A DNA stretch of 64,000 nucleotides, from contig NZ_ACQA01000001.1 of assembly GCF_000182645.1 (NCBI RefSeq), positions 2,112,001 to 2,176,000 on the forward strand. The letters run 5' to 3'. The notes under the pieces were generated by a model. That model saw only the letters and a list, made by a program, of their open reading frames with translations. It had not been told where the DNA came from and did no database searches. The translations under genes were made by a program, and so were the position numbers. Of the stretch, positions 55,965-64,000 are shown in pieces; the first letter of the stretch is position 1; each line of letters starts with the position of its first letter. This stretch comes from Brucella intermedia LMG 3301 (lineage in GTDB: Bacteria > Pseudomonadota > Alphaproteobacteria > Rhizobiales > Rhizobiaceae).

Positions 55965-56422
55965 TGACTATTCGTTCCTGTAACAGTGGGGTTTTCTGTC
56001 GGCGTTTCATCGGTGAGCTGAACCATCCAGCTCGATTGTTCCCCGGTGTCGTATTCCTGGAAGCCGTTGCGCTGGAAACCGCGCGCGAAGCAATCCTGGA
56101 CGCCAGTAATACGGAATTCTTTTTCGGCCACGCACATGTTGACCTTGCCCTCCCAGCGCCCGCCGCCCTGGGCGTCTTCGGCGTAGAGGTAGTAGTAGCG
56201 GGATGAAAGCGGGCCTTCGAGCAGCGTCTTGCAGGCAGCGCCTTCAATATGCCACCAGCCTTCGGTCACCCAGCCGGTCTTGGCGCGGTAGCCGATGGCG
56301 ACGCCGACCAGGTTCTGGGTTGCGTTACATACGCGGAAATCCGCCCTGGCCTCTATGGATGTCATGCCCAGCGCAGTTATCAGCACACCGGCAAACAAAA
56401 CTAGAGATCGTGGAAGTCGCAT
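55961..56422 (-). CDS. Secreted DUF1036 protein
   Basis: The 153 residues have a signal peptide (LVLFAGVLITALGMTSIEAR, cut near ARA) and the DUF1036 pattern FRVCNATQNLVGVAIGYRAK, GWVTEGWWHIEGAACKTLLE, with several cysteines (CNAT, ACKTLL, MCVAE, DCFARG). Function unknown. It is coupled to pyk by a four-base overlap, an odd pairing of a secreted protein with a glycolytic enzyme. Confidence 0.85.
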   Translation of the reverse strand: MRLPRSLVLFAGVLITALGMTSIEARADFRVCNATQNLVGVAIGYRAKTGWVTEGWWHIEGAACKTLLEGPLSSRYYYLYAEDAQGGGRWEGKVNMCVAEKEFRITGVQDCFARGFQRNGFQEYDTGEQSSWMVQLTDETPTENPTVTGTNSQ

Positions 56423-56678
56423 ACGCAGAACCCCTTCAGCCCGCTATCGGTTTTATCGAACAATTTATATTGCACAAGGAGATCCATCTCGGGGACATCC
56501 CGTTTCGGGTCGCTCTCTTTTCGGCAGTTTCGCCTTTGATGTCAACGCAATCCCATTGATTACAGGTACTCTCGATCGAAGAATGATCGTTGCAATCCCG
56601 GCTTTCTCATGACAGACCTGAAACAGCTTCCCGCACAACACAGAAATAATCTCAAAGTTCAGCCTCGGATTCCGCCCT

Positions 56679-57497
56679 ATGCCGCTTCAATCCGGATCAA
56701 TCGCTTCGACGCAATTCTCACCGGTATACAGTGTCGACGGAGATTTCAGCCTCGGCCTGCTCCTGACCGCCGACCATGCACGGCGCGATGTTCCAGCCGA
56801 ATATGGCACACTTGGTTTGCAGAAAAGTGAATTCGACCGTCATATCGCCTATGATATCGGCGTCGAGAACTTGACGCGCAGGCTCGCCAGCCGCCTGAAC
56901 GCGCCGGCGGTCCTCGGTGGTTTTTCGCGCCTCCTGATCGATCCCAATCGCGGGGAGGACGATCCGACGCTGATCATGCAGCTGTCCGACGGGGCGGTCA
57001 TCTCCGGCAACTATCCGATGTCCGCAGGCGAGCGTGAGGAACGCCTCCAACGCTTCTACCGCCCCTATCACGACGCGGTTGCCCGGGCGAGCGAACACGT
57101 GGCGGCCGAAAGCCGGGCTGCGCCATTCATCGTTTCGATCCATTCCTTTACACCGCGCTGGAAGCACAAGGCCCGTCCCTGGCAGATCGGCCTTCTCTGG
57201 GACAAGGACGACCGCGCCGTAAAGCCGCTTCTGTCGCTGCTGCGTGAAAACCCTGACCTTACGGTCGGCGATAACGAACCTTATGACGGCGCGCTCAAGA
57301 ACGACGCCATGTACCGGCATGCGACCGCGAAGGGCTTCGCCCATGTCCTGATCGAAGTGCGGCAGGACCTGATTGCCGATGACAAGGGAGCGGCTGAATG
57401 GGCCGACCGGCTTGCCCCCATGATCGCGCATATCAATACACTTCCCGACATCCACACTGTCCGGCATTTCGGCTCGCGCGCTGATCGCATCGGATAA
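56679..57497 (+). CDS. N-formylglutamate amidohydrolase family protein
   Basis: The 272 residues are the HutG-like N-formylglutamate amidohydrolase fold: LLLTADHARRDVPAEYGTLG, LGGFSRLLIDPNRGEDDPTL, FIVSIHSFTPRWKHKARPWQ and AHVLIEVRQDLIADDKGAAE, which hold the likely metal ligands. No hut genes lie nearby, so the real substrate may differ. The start codon at 56679 lacks a clear ribosome-binding site. The 256-base gap before it shows no gene. Confidence 0.8.
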   Translation: MPLQSGSIASTQFSPVYSVDGDFSLGLLLTADHARRDVPAEYGTLGLQKSEFDRHIAYDIGVENLTRRLASRLNAPAVLGGFSRLLIDPNRGEDDPTLIMQLSDGAVISGNYPMSAGEREERLQRFYRPYHDAVARASEHVAAESRAAPFIVSIHSFTPRWKHKARPWQIGLLWDKDDRAVKPLLSLLRENPDLTVGDNEPYDGALKNDAMYRHATAKGFAHVLIEVRQDLIADDKGAAEWADRLAPMIAHINTLPDIHTVRHFGSRADRIG

Positions 57498-57680
57498 CGG
57501 ACCTGTCAGGAGAGGCTTTGCCCGCTATCCACAGGGCTTGACCCGCCAAATCGGGTCGTGCATCGAAAAAGGCTCTTAATTTTGCCTGCGACTCGCGGGA
57601 AAAACGGTCCAGACTTTCGAGAAGCGGTTTCGCGCCATGCGCGACCGCATCATCATTGAATTTGAATTGGAGAACTCCTC

Positions 57681-57941
57681 GTGAGCGACGACATTACCAG
57701 CGAAGCCCAAACGATTGCTGTCGGCCAGTTGCGTGCTTTCATCGAGCGCATCGAGCGGCTTGAAGAAGAAAAAAAGACAATCGGCGACGATATCAAGGAA
57801 GTTTACGCGGAATTGAAGGGTTCGGGGTTTGACAGCAAGGTCGTGAGGACCATTATTCGTCTGCGTAAAAAAGAAGACCATGAACGTCAGGAAGAAGAAG
57901 CCATGCTGCAGCTCTATATGGATGCACTTGGCATGAGCTGA
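57681..57941 (+). CDS. gapR: Nucleoid-associated protein GapR (DUF2312)
   Basis: GapR binds overtwisted AT-rich DNA and aids chromosome replication and segregation in Caulobacter. The 86 residues: [60 protein letters not shown], then a helical end ([16 protein letters not shown]). The start is GTG at 57681 with TTGGAG nine bases upstream. Confidence 0.95.
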   Translation: MSDDITSEAQTIAVGQLRAFIERIERLEEEKKTIGDDIKEVYAELKGSGFDSKVVRTIIRLRKKEDHERQEEEAMLQLYMDALGMS

Positions 57942-58089
57942 TTTCGGCTCTTCCCGGAGCCTCTCCTCTTCCTGAAATCGAAACCCGACGGATCATTCGC
58001 GATCCGTATTCAGTGTCTGAGAAAAAGCGCCATTGCAGCAAGGCATGGCGGTTTTTGAATCGGACGCCCAGAGGAAGGGGACAGGATCT

Positions 58090-59037
58090 ATGGAGTTCAG
58101 AAAGCTCGGACGTACCGAACTTAATGTTTCGCCGCTCTGCTTCGGTGGCAATGTATTTGGATGGACGGTCGACGAAGCGACATCGTTCTCGCTTCTCGAC
58201 CGTTTTGTCGATGCCGGTTTCAATTTCATCGACACAGCCGATGTCTATTCCGCCTGGGCGCCCGGCAATGTGGGCGGCGAATCCGAAACCATTATCGGCA
58301 ACTGGCTGAAATCCCGCGGCCTGCGCGACAAGGTGGTCATCGCCACCAAGGTCGGTGGCGAATTGGGCCCTGACGAAAAGGGCCTTTCCCCGGCCTATAT
58401 CCGCAAGGCGGTCGATGCTTCCCTCAAGCGACTGCAGACGGATTACATCGATCTCTATCAATCGCACTGGGATGACCCGGAAACACCGTTCGAAGATGTG
58501 CTCGGCACCTATAAGGAGCTGATTGAGGCCGGCAAGGTGCGGGCCATCGGTGCGTCCAATCTTACGCCGGAGCGACTGACCGAGGCGCTGAACGTCGCCC
58601 ATTCACATGACCTGCCGCGCTACGAAAGCCTGCAACCGCTTTATAATCTTTATGATCGCGGGGATTTCGAAAACGGGCTGGCAAAAATCTGTCGTGACAA
58701 CGAGATCGGCGTGATTTCCTATTATTCGCTGGCTGCGGGATTCCTGACCGGAAAATACCGTTCCGCTGACGATCTCGGGCAAAGCGCGCGTGGAAAATCA
58801 GTCGAAAAATATCTGACGGATCGCGGGTCGCGGATCATTGCGGCACTTGATGACGTGGCCCGCAATCTCGATGTCACGCCTGCTCAGGTTGCGATCGCCT
58901 GGCTCATCGCCCAGCCGTCAGTCACAGCCCCCATTGCCAGCGCCACACGCTCGGCCCAGCTGGGCGAACTGATCGCCGCAGCCGAACTGAAACTCAGCGA
59001 GGATGAAATCGCCTTGCTGAACGAAGCAAGCCGTTAA
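58090..59037 (+). CDS. Aldo/keto reductase
   Basis: The 315 residues are a TIM-barrel NADPH oxidoreductase: FVDAGFNFIDTADVYSAWAP (catalytic Asp and Tyr), DKVVIATKVGGELGPDEKGL (Lys), IDLYQSHWDDPETPFEDVLG (His), and GVISYYSLAAGFLTGKYRSA. Start ATG 58090; a longer frame from 58033 is less likely. Substrate unknown. Convergent with the ABC-F gene. Confidence 0.9.
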   Translation: MEFRKLGRTELNVSPLCFGGNVFGWTVDEATSFSLLDRFVDAGFNFIDTADVYSAWAPGNVGGESETIIGNWLKSRGLRDKVVIATKVGGELGPDEKGLSPAYIRKAVDASLKRLQTDYIDLYQSHWDDPETPFEDVLGTYKELIEAGKVRAIGASNLTPERLTEALNVAHSHDLPRYESLQPLYNLYDRGDFENGLAKICRDNEIGVISYYSLAAGFLTGKYRSADDLGQSARGKSVEKYLTDRGSRIIAALDDVARNLDVTPAQVAIAWLIAQPSVTAPIASATRSAQLGELIAAAELKLSEDEIALLNEASR

Positions 59038-59051
59038 ACTTCAGAGCATCC

Positions 59052-59077
59052 ATCGAAGGGTAGTCCTACCCTTCGAT
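59052..59077. terminator. Hairpin between convergent genes
   Basis: ATCGAAGGGTA, GTCC, TACCCTTCGAT then TTCC. The stop codon of the ABC-F gene (59066) and its last residues lie inside it. Confidence 0.65.
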
Positions 59078-60883
59078 TTCCTCTCGCAGCATTTCCAGCT
59101 CCAGCCATTCTTCCTCCATGGCTGCATTTTCGGAGCGCTTCTTCTCAAGCAAATCGGCGGTCTTGGCGAAAAGCGTCGGGTCCTTGGCATAAAGCTGCGG
59201 ATCGGCGAGCTTGCCTTCCAGCACGGCGATTTCCTTTGCAAGAGCGTCCATCTTGCCCGGCAGCGTTTCCAGCGCAAATTTCTGCTTGTAGGAAAGCTTG
59301 CGCTTTTCCTCACGCTTGGGTTGCGGTGCGTCCTCTTCCGGCTTCTCGTCACTTTTGCCGCCAGACGCCTTGACCGAGCGCCGGTTCAAGGCCTGCTCCT
59401 TGCGCTGCGCCATCATGTCCGCATAGCCGCCCGCATATTCGAGCCAGCGCCCGTCACCTTCCGGTGCAATGACCGATGTAACGGTGCGATCCAGAAAATC
59501 GCGGTCGTGGCTGACCAGAATGACCGTGCCGGGAAAACCTGCAACCAGCTCCTGCAGCAGATCGAGTGTTTCCATGTCGAGATCGTTGGTCGGCTCATCA
59601 AGGATCAGCAGGTTGGCGGGACGCGCCAGAACGCGGGCCAGCATGAGGCGCGCGCGTTCGCCGCCGGACAGCTCGCGAATGGGTGTGCGTGCCTGTTCCG
59701 GCTGGAACAGAAAGTCCTTCATATAGGACACAACATGCCGCTGCTCGCCGTTGACAACGAGGCTTTCGCCGCGCCCGTCCGTCAGATAATGGGCCAGCGT
59801 CTCGTCCAGATTGAGGCTTTCGCGCTTCTGGTCCAGTTCCGCCATTTCGAGATTGACGCCAAGCCGCAAGGTTCCCGAATCCGGTTCAAGCTTGCCGGTC
59901 AGAAGCGACAGAAGCGTCGTCTTTCCCGCACCATTGGGACCAACAAGACCGATGCGGTCGCCGCGCTGCACGCGGATCGAAAAATCCTTGACCAGCACGC
60001 GCTCGCCATAGGCCTTGCCCAGCCCCTTGGCTTCGATCACCAGCTTGCCGGATTCCTTCGCGTCGCTTGCGGCCAGAACTGCCGTCCCTTGCGCCTTGCG
60101 ATGATTGCGAAAATCGGCGCGCATGGAATGCAATTCACCCAGACGGCGCATGTTGCGCTTGCGGCGCGCCGTGACGCCGTAACGCAGCCAGTGTTCCTCA
60201 CGCGCGATCTGGCGCCCGAGCTTGTGATGATCGCGCTCTTCTTCTTCGAGCACCTTGTCACGCCATTCCTCGAAATGGCCAAAACCCTGCTCCAGACGGC
60301 GCGTTATGCCGCGATCGAGCCAGACGGTCGCCCGGCTGACATTTTCCAAAAAGCGCCGGTCATGCGAGATCAGGACTATGGCCGAGCGTATCTGGCGCAA
60401 CTCGCCTTCCAGCCATTCGATGGTGGTCAGATCCAGATGGTTGGTCGGCTCGTCGAGCAGAAGCACATCGGGCTGCGGCGCGATCACACGCGCAAGGGCA
60501 GCACGCCGCGCCTCGCCGCCGGAAAGATGATCCGGCTTCTCTTCGCCGGTTAGCCCCAGATGTTCGAGAAGATAGGTGACGCGATGCGGGTCGTCGGTAG
60601 GCCCCAGCCCTGCTTCCACATAGGCGCGCACATTGGCGAAGCCGTCCATGTCCGGCACCTGTGGCAGATAGCGAACAGTTGCACCGGGATGTTTGAAAAC
60701 CTCGCCCGATGTCGCTTCCACCATACCGGCAGCAATCTTGAGCAGGGTCGATTTACCCGAACCATTACGCCCGACCAGCGCGATGCGGTCGCCCTCGCTC
60801 ACCGAAAGGCTTGCATCCTCCAGAAGCGGCGTGCCCCCGAAGGTGAGCTTGATCTGGTCGAGGCGAAGGAGTGGTGGTGCCAT
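59066..60883 (-). CDS. ABC-F ATPase, Uup-like
   Basis: The 605 residues hold two ABC domains: Walker A GRNGSGKST and GPNGAGKTT, signatures LSGGEARRAALARVI and LSGGERARLMLARVL, Walker B LLLDEPTNHLDL and LILDEPTNDLDM, and a C-terminal coiled coil (KQKFALETLPGKMDALAKEI). ABC-F proteins act on the ribosome; the tail points to Uup. It has no TM segments. The start is ATG 60883. Confidence 0.92.
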   Translation of the reverse strand: MAPPLLRLDQIKLTFGGTPLLEDASLSVSEGDRIALVGRNGSGKSTLLKIAAGMVEATSGEVFKHPGATVRYLPQVPDMDGFANVRAYVEAGLGPTDDPHRVTYLLEHLGLTGEEKPDHLSGGEARRAALARVIAPQPDVLLLDEPTNHLDLTTIEWLEGELRQIRSAIVLISHDRRFLENVSRATVWLDRGITRRLEQGFGHFEEWRDKVLEEEERDHHKLGRQIAREEHWLRYGVTARRKRNMRRLGELHSMRADFRNHRKAQGTAVLAASDAKESGKLVIEAKGLGKAYGERVLVKDFSIRVQRGDRIGLVGPNGAGKTTLLSLLTGKLEPDSGTLRLGVNLEMAELDQKRESLNLDETLAHYLTDGRGESLVVNGEQRHVVSYMKDFLFQPEQARTPIRELSGGERARLMLARVLARPANLLILDEPTNDLDMETLDLLQELVAGFPGTVILVSHDRDFLDRTVTSVIAPEGDGRWLEYAGGYADMMAQRKEQALNRRSVKASGGKSDEKPEEDAPQPKREEKRKLSYKQKFALETLPGKMDALAKEIAVLEGKLADPQLYAKDPTLFAKTADLLEKKRSENAAMEEEWLELEMLREEIEG

Positions 60884-60983
60884 GGTTCTCTACGATAAAC
60901 AGGATTGAAAATTCCGCCCTGCTTGTCCGCGACAAAAGCCGTTCTGTCAAATGGAACGGCACCAAAAGACCCGTGAAAAACAA

Positions 60984-61007
60984 ACAGGCCGGGTTTCCCC
61001 GGCCTGT
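60984..61007 (-). terminator. Terminator of the glycine-zipper lipoprotein gene
   Basis: ACAGGCCGGG / CCCGGCCTGT stem, then TTTGTTTTTC on the minus strand, 24 bases past the stop. Confidence 0.85.
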
Positions 61008-61031
61008 CCGCAAAACTTATTTATCCAGCAA

Positions 61032-61316
61032 TTACTGGCAAGGCGCTTCGTACACGCGGCCATACGGATCGCGGTAACGGCAATACTGCACGCCATTGCG
61101 GGTCTGGGCTGCACCAAGCAGCGTACCGGCAACCGCACCGATCGCAGCACCCGTGAGTGCACCGCGGCCATTGCCGCCGATTGCGCCACCGGCGAGAGCA
61201 CCGATTGCCGCGCCACCAACACCGTAGCCGGCCGTGCGCTGTTCATTCGTCGTGCATGCAGCCGTCGAGAACGCGAGCACGCCAGCAACAGCAATCATCG
61301 TAAGACGTGACTTCAT
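61032..61316 (-). CDS. Glycine-zipper lipoprotein
   Basis: The 94 residues: lipoprotein signal MKSRLTMIAVAGVLAFSTAA with Cys21, a glycine zipper (GYGVGGAAIGALAGGAIGGN, GRGALTGAAIGAVAGTLLGA), and a C-terminal YCRYRDPYGRVYEAPCQ. It resembles the small OsmB/17-kDa-antigen type of outer-membrane lipoprotein. ATG 61316 has GGAGATG upstream; the frame also extends to 61418 but would lose the signal. Confidence 0.85.
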   Translation of the reverse strand: MKSRLTMIAVAGVLAFSTAACTTNEQRTAGYGVGGAAIGALAGGAIGGNGRGALTGAAIGAVAGTLLGAAQTRNGVQYCRYRDPYGRVYEAPCQ

Positions 61317-61459
61317 TGAAACATCTCCTACAAGAGTTGAACTAATCACCGACTTTGCGTCCCCAATTTCGGCGTAAAGCAGATGACACCCGCTTGACCC
61401 ATTTACAATACGTTTCAATTGTCAGCGTCAAGCTCTTTCGATTGATAAGGTTAGCAGCC

Positions 61460-62107
61460 TCAGTGCGGTTGATCCTCCATCGCCAGATTGGCGATAAGTA
61501 TCGCTAGTCCAGAATGCGCAGTAACGCGAAGCGTTCCACGAACGACGTTGGAAACTGTCCAGGAAGAGCCGAACGGCAGTGTAACATTATCTAACGGCCA
61601 CTCCGCATTTGTGATCGAAAGACCTTCTACAGTGTTGAAATTGATAACACTGAACGGCGTCCCGTCCGGAAAATCATAAACATAATCACCGGGTGGCAGA
61701 GGCCAGGCCTCCTCCGACCCGCTGGACAGAAGCACGTCGCGCCCTTTTGCAGCCTGCGCTGTCGCCATGGTCAGGTGCAGGAGCGTGTGGTCGGTACGCT
61801 GCCCGCCGAACGCGCCGCAAAGGATCACGCGATCCGCGCCCCGCGCATAAGCCTCCTCGACGGCCAGTTCACCATCCGTCATATCCTTGGCGGACGGAAA
61901 CGTCTTCTGCGGCACGTGACCATATTGCGCGCGCAGCTCGGCAGAGGTCGAATCGAAATCGCCAAGCCAGAGTTCCGGTTCAAAACCGAGAGCGGCAGCG
62001 TGGCGAATCCCGCTATCGGCAGCGAGAATACGCGCACCTGCAATTTGGCGTTTCAGGCGATCGGTCACGACCAGATCGCCGCCAAGAAGAATGACGAATG
62101 TGCTCAT
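61460..62107 (-). CDS. thiN: Thiamine diphosphokinase
   Basis: The enzyme makes TPP from thiamine and ATP. The 215 residues: MSTFVILLGGDLVVTDRLKR, ILAADSGIRHAAALGFEPEL, WLGDFDSTSAELRAQYGHVP, KDMTDGELAVEEAYARGADR and GAFGGQRTDHTLLHLTMATA, the motifs of the TPK catalytic domain, and a C-terminal beta domain. ATG 62107 faces the thiB promoter, so TPP kinase and thiamine import form a divergent unit. Confidence 0.93.
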   Translation of the reverse strand: MSTFVILLGGDLVVTDRLKRQIAGARILAADSGIRHAAALGFEPELWLGDFDSTSAELRAQYGHVPQKTFPSAKDMTDGELAVEEAYARGADRVILCGAFGGQRTDHTLLHLTMATAQAAKGRDVLLSSGSEEAWPLPPGDYVYDFPDGTPFSVINFNTVEGLSITNAEWPLDNVTLPFGSSWTVSNVVRGTLRVTAHSGLAILIANLAMEDQPH

Positions 62108-62159
62108 AAGCCGCTCATAACACGGGTAAATCCGGGCCGGAAGCCTGCATTCGCTGCCG

Positions 62160-62188
62160 TTGCCATTCCTCGCCTGAAAGATTATTGT
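62160..62188 (+). promoter_or_regulatory. Predicted thiBP promoter
   Basis: TTGCCA (62160-62165), 17 bases, TATTGT (62183-62188). The predicted start near 62195 coincides with the riboswitch start. Confidence 0.55.
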
Positions 62189-62196
62189 CGCAATCG

Positions 62197-62347
62197 CTCT
62201 AACGGGGTGCCATCTGCTTTCGCGGACGGCTGAGAGGTCCAAAGAGCATTTCCAGCAAAAGTGTAAAACGGTTTTGCGCCCGGAAATGCTGAATAAAACG
62301 GCCAACCCGCTGAACCTGATCCGGTTTGCACCGGCGGAGGGATTAGA
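62197..62347 (+). promoter_or_regulatory. TPP riboswitch (THI element) of thiBP, with repeat inserted in P3
   Basis: The conserved elements are GGGGTGCC and GGCTGAGAGG (62204-62237) and ACCCGCTGAACCTGATCCGG then CACCGGCGGAGGGA. P1 closes by TCTAA (62198-62202) with TTAGA (62343-62347). The riboswitch senses TPP; it sits just before thiB with no clear terminator, so control of translation is likely. Between the two conserved halves is a 46-base palindromic repeat (62245-62290) in the variable P3 arm, an unusual insertion. Confidence 0.9.
62245..62290. repeat. AGCATTTCC-family repeat inside the TPP riboswitch
   Basis: AGCATTTCC (62245-62253) and GGAAATGCT (62282-62290) form a perfect 9-base stem; inside, GCAAAA and TTTTGC pair again. 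Near-identical to the intergenic repeats at 6108 and 7819. Confidence 0.75.
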
Positions 62348-62400
62348 TGCTCCATAAACGGCGCTCAATCCTCTTGTATAGAAAGAAAGGAAGTGCCGTG

Positions 62401-63405
62401 ATGCGGCTTTTGTCTTTGCTGGCTTTTTCATTTTCCGCAGCCGTCGCCTTTGCGCCTTCGGCTGAGGCGAAAGACAAGCTCACCGTCTATACTTATGACA
62501 GCTTCGTTTCCGAATGGGGTCCGGGGCCGAAGGTCAAGGAAAACTTCGAAAAGGAATGCGATTGCGAAGTCGACTGGATTGCTTCCGCCGACGGCGTTGC
62601 CCTGCTCAATCGCCTCAAGCTTGAGGGCAGCAATACCAAAGCCGACATCGTGCTTGGTCTCGATACCAACCTGACGACCGAAGCGCGAGCCACCGGTTTT
62701 TTTGCTCCAAGCGGCATCGACCAGAGCAATGTAAACGTTCCGGGCGGCTTCAGGGACGATATCTTCGTTCCCTATGATTATGGCTATTTCGCCGTGGTCT
62801 ACGATTCCGAAAAGCTGCCCAATCCTCCCAAGAGCCTGAAGGAACTGGTCGAAGGCGATCCTTCCCAGAAGATCGTGCTGCAGGACCCGCGTACCTCGAC
62901 GCCGGGGCTTGGCATGCTGCTCTGGATGAAATCGGTCTATGGAGACGAAGCGGAAGCGGCCTGGCAGAAACTGCAAAAGCGCATTCTCACCGTCACGCCC
63001 GGCTGGTCGGAGGCCTATGGTCTCTTCACCAAGGGCGAGGCCCCGATGGTGCTGTCCTATACGACGTCTCCCGCCTATCACATGATCGCGGAAAAGACGG
63101 ATCGCTATAAGGCCCTCGCCTATCCAGAGGGCAATTATCTCCAGATCGAACTGGCCGCCCAGACCACCACCGGCGCGAAGAATCCTCTGGCGCAAAAGTT
63201 TCTGGCTTTCATGACCGGTCCCGGCTTTCAGGACGCCATCCCCGAAACCAACTGGATGTACCCGGCAGGCAAGACCTCCGCTCGGCTTCCAGCGGCTTTC
63301 GATGCGATGCCGAAGCCGGAAAAAACGCTTCTCATTCCGTCGGACGAAGTGGCCAGGAACCGCAAGGCGTGGGTCGATGAATGGCTGGCCGCGACCAGCA
63401 AATGA
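62401..63405 (+). CDS. thiB: Thiamine ABC transporter substrate-binding protein
   Basis: ThiB binds thiamine (or TPP) in the periplasm. The 334 residues have a signal peptide ([20 protein letters not shown], cut after AEA), [60 protein letters not shown] and [20 protein letters not shown], the TbpA/ThiB family. AAGGAAG precedes ATG 62401; an ATG at 62347 lies in the riboswitch end and is not used. The stop overlaps thiP (ATGA). Confidence 0.95.
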   Translation: MRLLSLLAFSFSAAVAFAPSAEAKDKLTVYTYDSFVSEWGPGPKVKENFEKECDCEVDWIASADGVALLNRLKLEGSNTKADIVLGLDTNLTTEARATGFFAPSGIDQSNVNVPGGFRDDIFVPYDYGYFAVVYDSEKLPNPPKSLKELVEGDPSQKIVLQDPRTSTPGLGMLLWMKSVYGDEAEAAWQKLQKRILTVTPGWSEAYGLFTKGEAPMVLSYTTSPAYHMIAEKTDRYKALAYPEGNYLQIELAAQTTTGAKNPLAQKFLAFMTGPGFQDAIPETNWMYPAGKTSARLPAAFDAMPKPEKTLLIPSDEVARNRKAWVDEWLAATSK

Positions 63406-64000
63406 CGGCATTTCCGGCACAGCAGCGCTCGAAAGACATATTCGCCGCCAGACCGGTCGCGGGCATGGTGGCGCTTTGCCTTCTGGTGGTGCTTGCCGGT
63501 GGCGCGCTTGTGGCGCTTGCATTCGAAGCGGGCCGCGGCGGCTTCGATGCCGCGGCCAATTTCGACGCCTATCTGTGGCGGGTTGCGCGCTTCACGATCC
63601 TGCAGGCAATCGCTTCGAGCTTGCTATCCGTGCTGTTTGCTGTGCCCGTCGCCCGTGCACTTTATGCCGAAGCAAGTTTTCCGGGGCGCGGGCTGATCCT
63701 GCGCCTGTTTGCCCTGCCGCTTGCTCTGCCAGCCCTTGTCGCCGTGCTGGGCGTCACCAGCATCTATGGCCGCAACGGGTTCATTGCCCATCTGTCAGAA
63801 GCTGCGGGTCATCCGTTCCAGCCGGACATCTACGGCATCACCGGTATCCTCATCGCCCATATTTTCTTCAACATGCCGCTCGCAGTCCGTCTCATTCTGG
63901 CTGGTTACGAATCGATACCAACCGATTACTGGAAGCTTGCCGCGCAGCTTGGCATGGGCAATCGGGCCCGCTTCCGGCTCATCGAATGGCCGGTGATCCG
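63402..64000 (+). CDS. thiP: Thiamine ABC transporter permease ThiP, partial
   Basis: It starts at ATG 63402, overlapping the thiB stop. About 199 residues are visible before the window ends: [20 protein letters not shown], a TM helix ([20 protein letters not shown]), then helices of the binding-protein-dependent permease ([40 protein letters not shown]) and [20 protein letters not shown], the EAA-loop region. The ThiQ ATPase presumably lies beyond. Confidence 0.92.
   Translation, partial: MTAFPAQQRSKDIFAARPVAGMVALCLLVVLAGGALVALAFEAGRGGFDAAANFDAYLWRVARFTILQAIASSLLSVLFAVPVARALYAEASFPGRGLILRLFALPLALPALVAVLGVTSIYGRNGFIAHLSEAAGHPFQPDIYGITGILIAHIFFNMPLAVRLILAGYESIPTDYWKLAAQLGMGNRARFRLIEWPVI

Overview
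The window is a gene-dense, roughly 60% GC stretch of an alphaproteobacterial main chromosome. The 168-residue Pal, the ftsH-tilS-cpoB-pal-tolBARQ-ybgC-ruvBAC order, BioR boxes of the form TTATCTATAA, CtrA boxes (TTAA-N7-TTAA), the RcdA/TrcR/GapR cell-cycle proteins and the zapA-6S RNA-fau block all point to Rhizobiales. Pal, GlmM and FtsH look like Brucella/Ochrobactrum proteins as I remember them, but I cannot fix the species without a search.

Layout. 1-18031 is an almost unbroken minus-strand run: an outer-membrane beta-barrel protein cut by the window edge, glmM (frameshifted), ftsH, tilS, cpoB, pal, tolB, tolA, tolR, tolQ, ybgC, ruvB, ruvA, ruvC, rcdA and an opgC-type membrane gene (frameshifted). 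18420-24119 is plus strand: a ThiE-like protein, a Sel1-repeat protein, efp, suhB and a MotA/MotB-like pair. 24252-29453 holds an ABC exporter, rpmE, yebC and a biotin module (bioR, bioY, DUF1284). 29459-33195 is minus strand: ymdB, fau, an SRPBCC membrane protein, 6S RNA, zapA and a DUF4164 gene. 33589-40952 is central carbon metabolism: tkt, gap, a glycolipid-binding-domain gene, pgk, a secreted sugar dehydrogenase and class I fba. 40961-51477 is mixed: a tiny membrane protein, prpE, an SDR, DUF1127, WYL and LysR regulators, quinone reductases, trcR, an MFS carrier and two divergent DUF465 genes. 51576-64000 has purEK, rpmJ, a TPR protein, pyk, DUF1036, an N-formylglutamate amidohydrolase-like gene, gapR, an aldo/keto reductase, an ABC-F ATPase, a lipoprotein, and thiamine genes (thiN facing thiB-thiP behind a TPP riboswitch).

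How it works together. Tol-Pal-CpoB, TolQRA, FtsH, GlmM and the outer-membrane protein are envelope genes. RcdA, TrcR, GapR and ZapA are cell-cycle or division genes. Three hand-found CtrA boxes lie upstream of rcdA, upstream of the outer-membrane gene, and at the -35 position of a candidate small RNA between rcdA and opgC. There is no phage, transposon, CRISPR array, tRNA, rRNA or recognisable defence island. The mobile-looking signal is a set of short palindromic repeats. They abut, and often supply, the stop codons of minus-strand genes, and one copy sits inside the P3 arm of the TPP riboswitch.

Limits. Two single-base frameshifts (glmM, opgC), each an extra G in a GGG run, and an ATA start for zapA may be sequencing errors. 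Function calls rest on motif recognition by eye.
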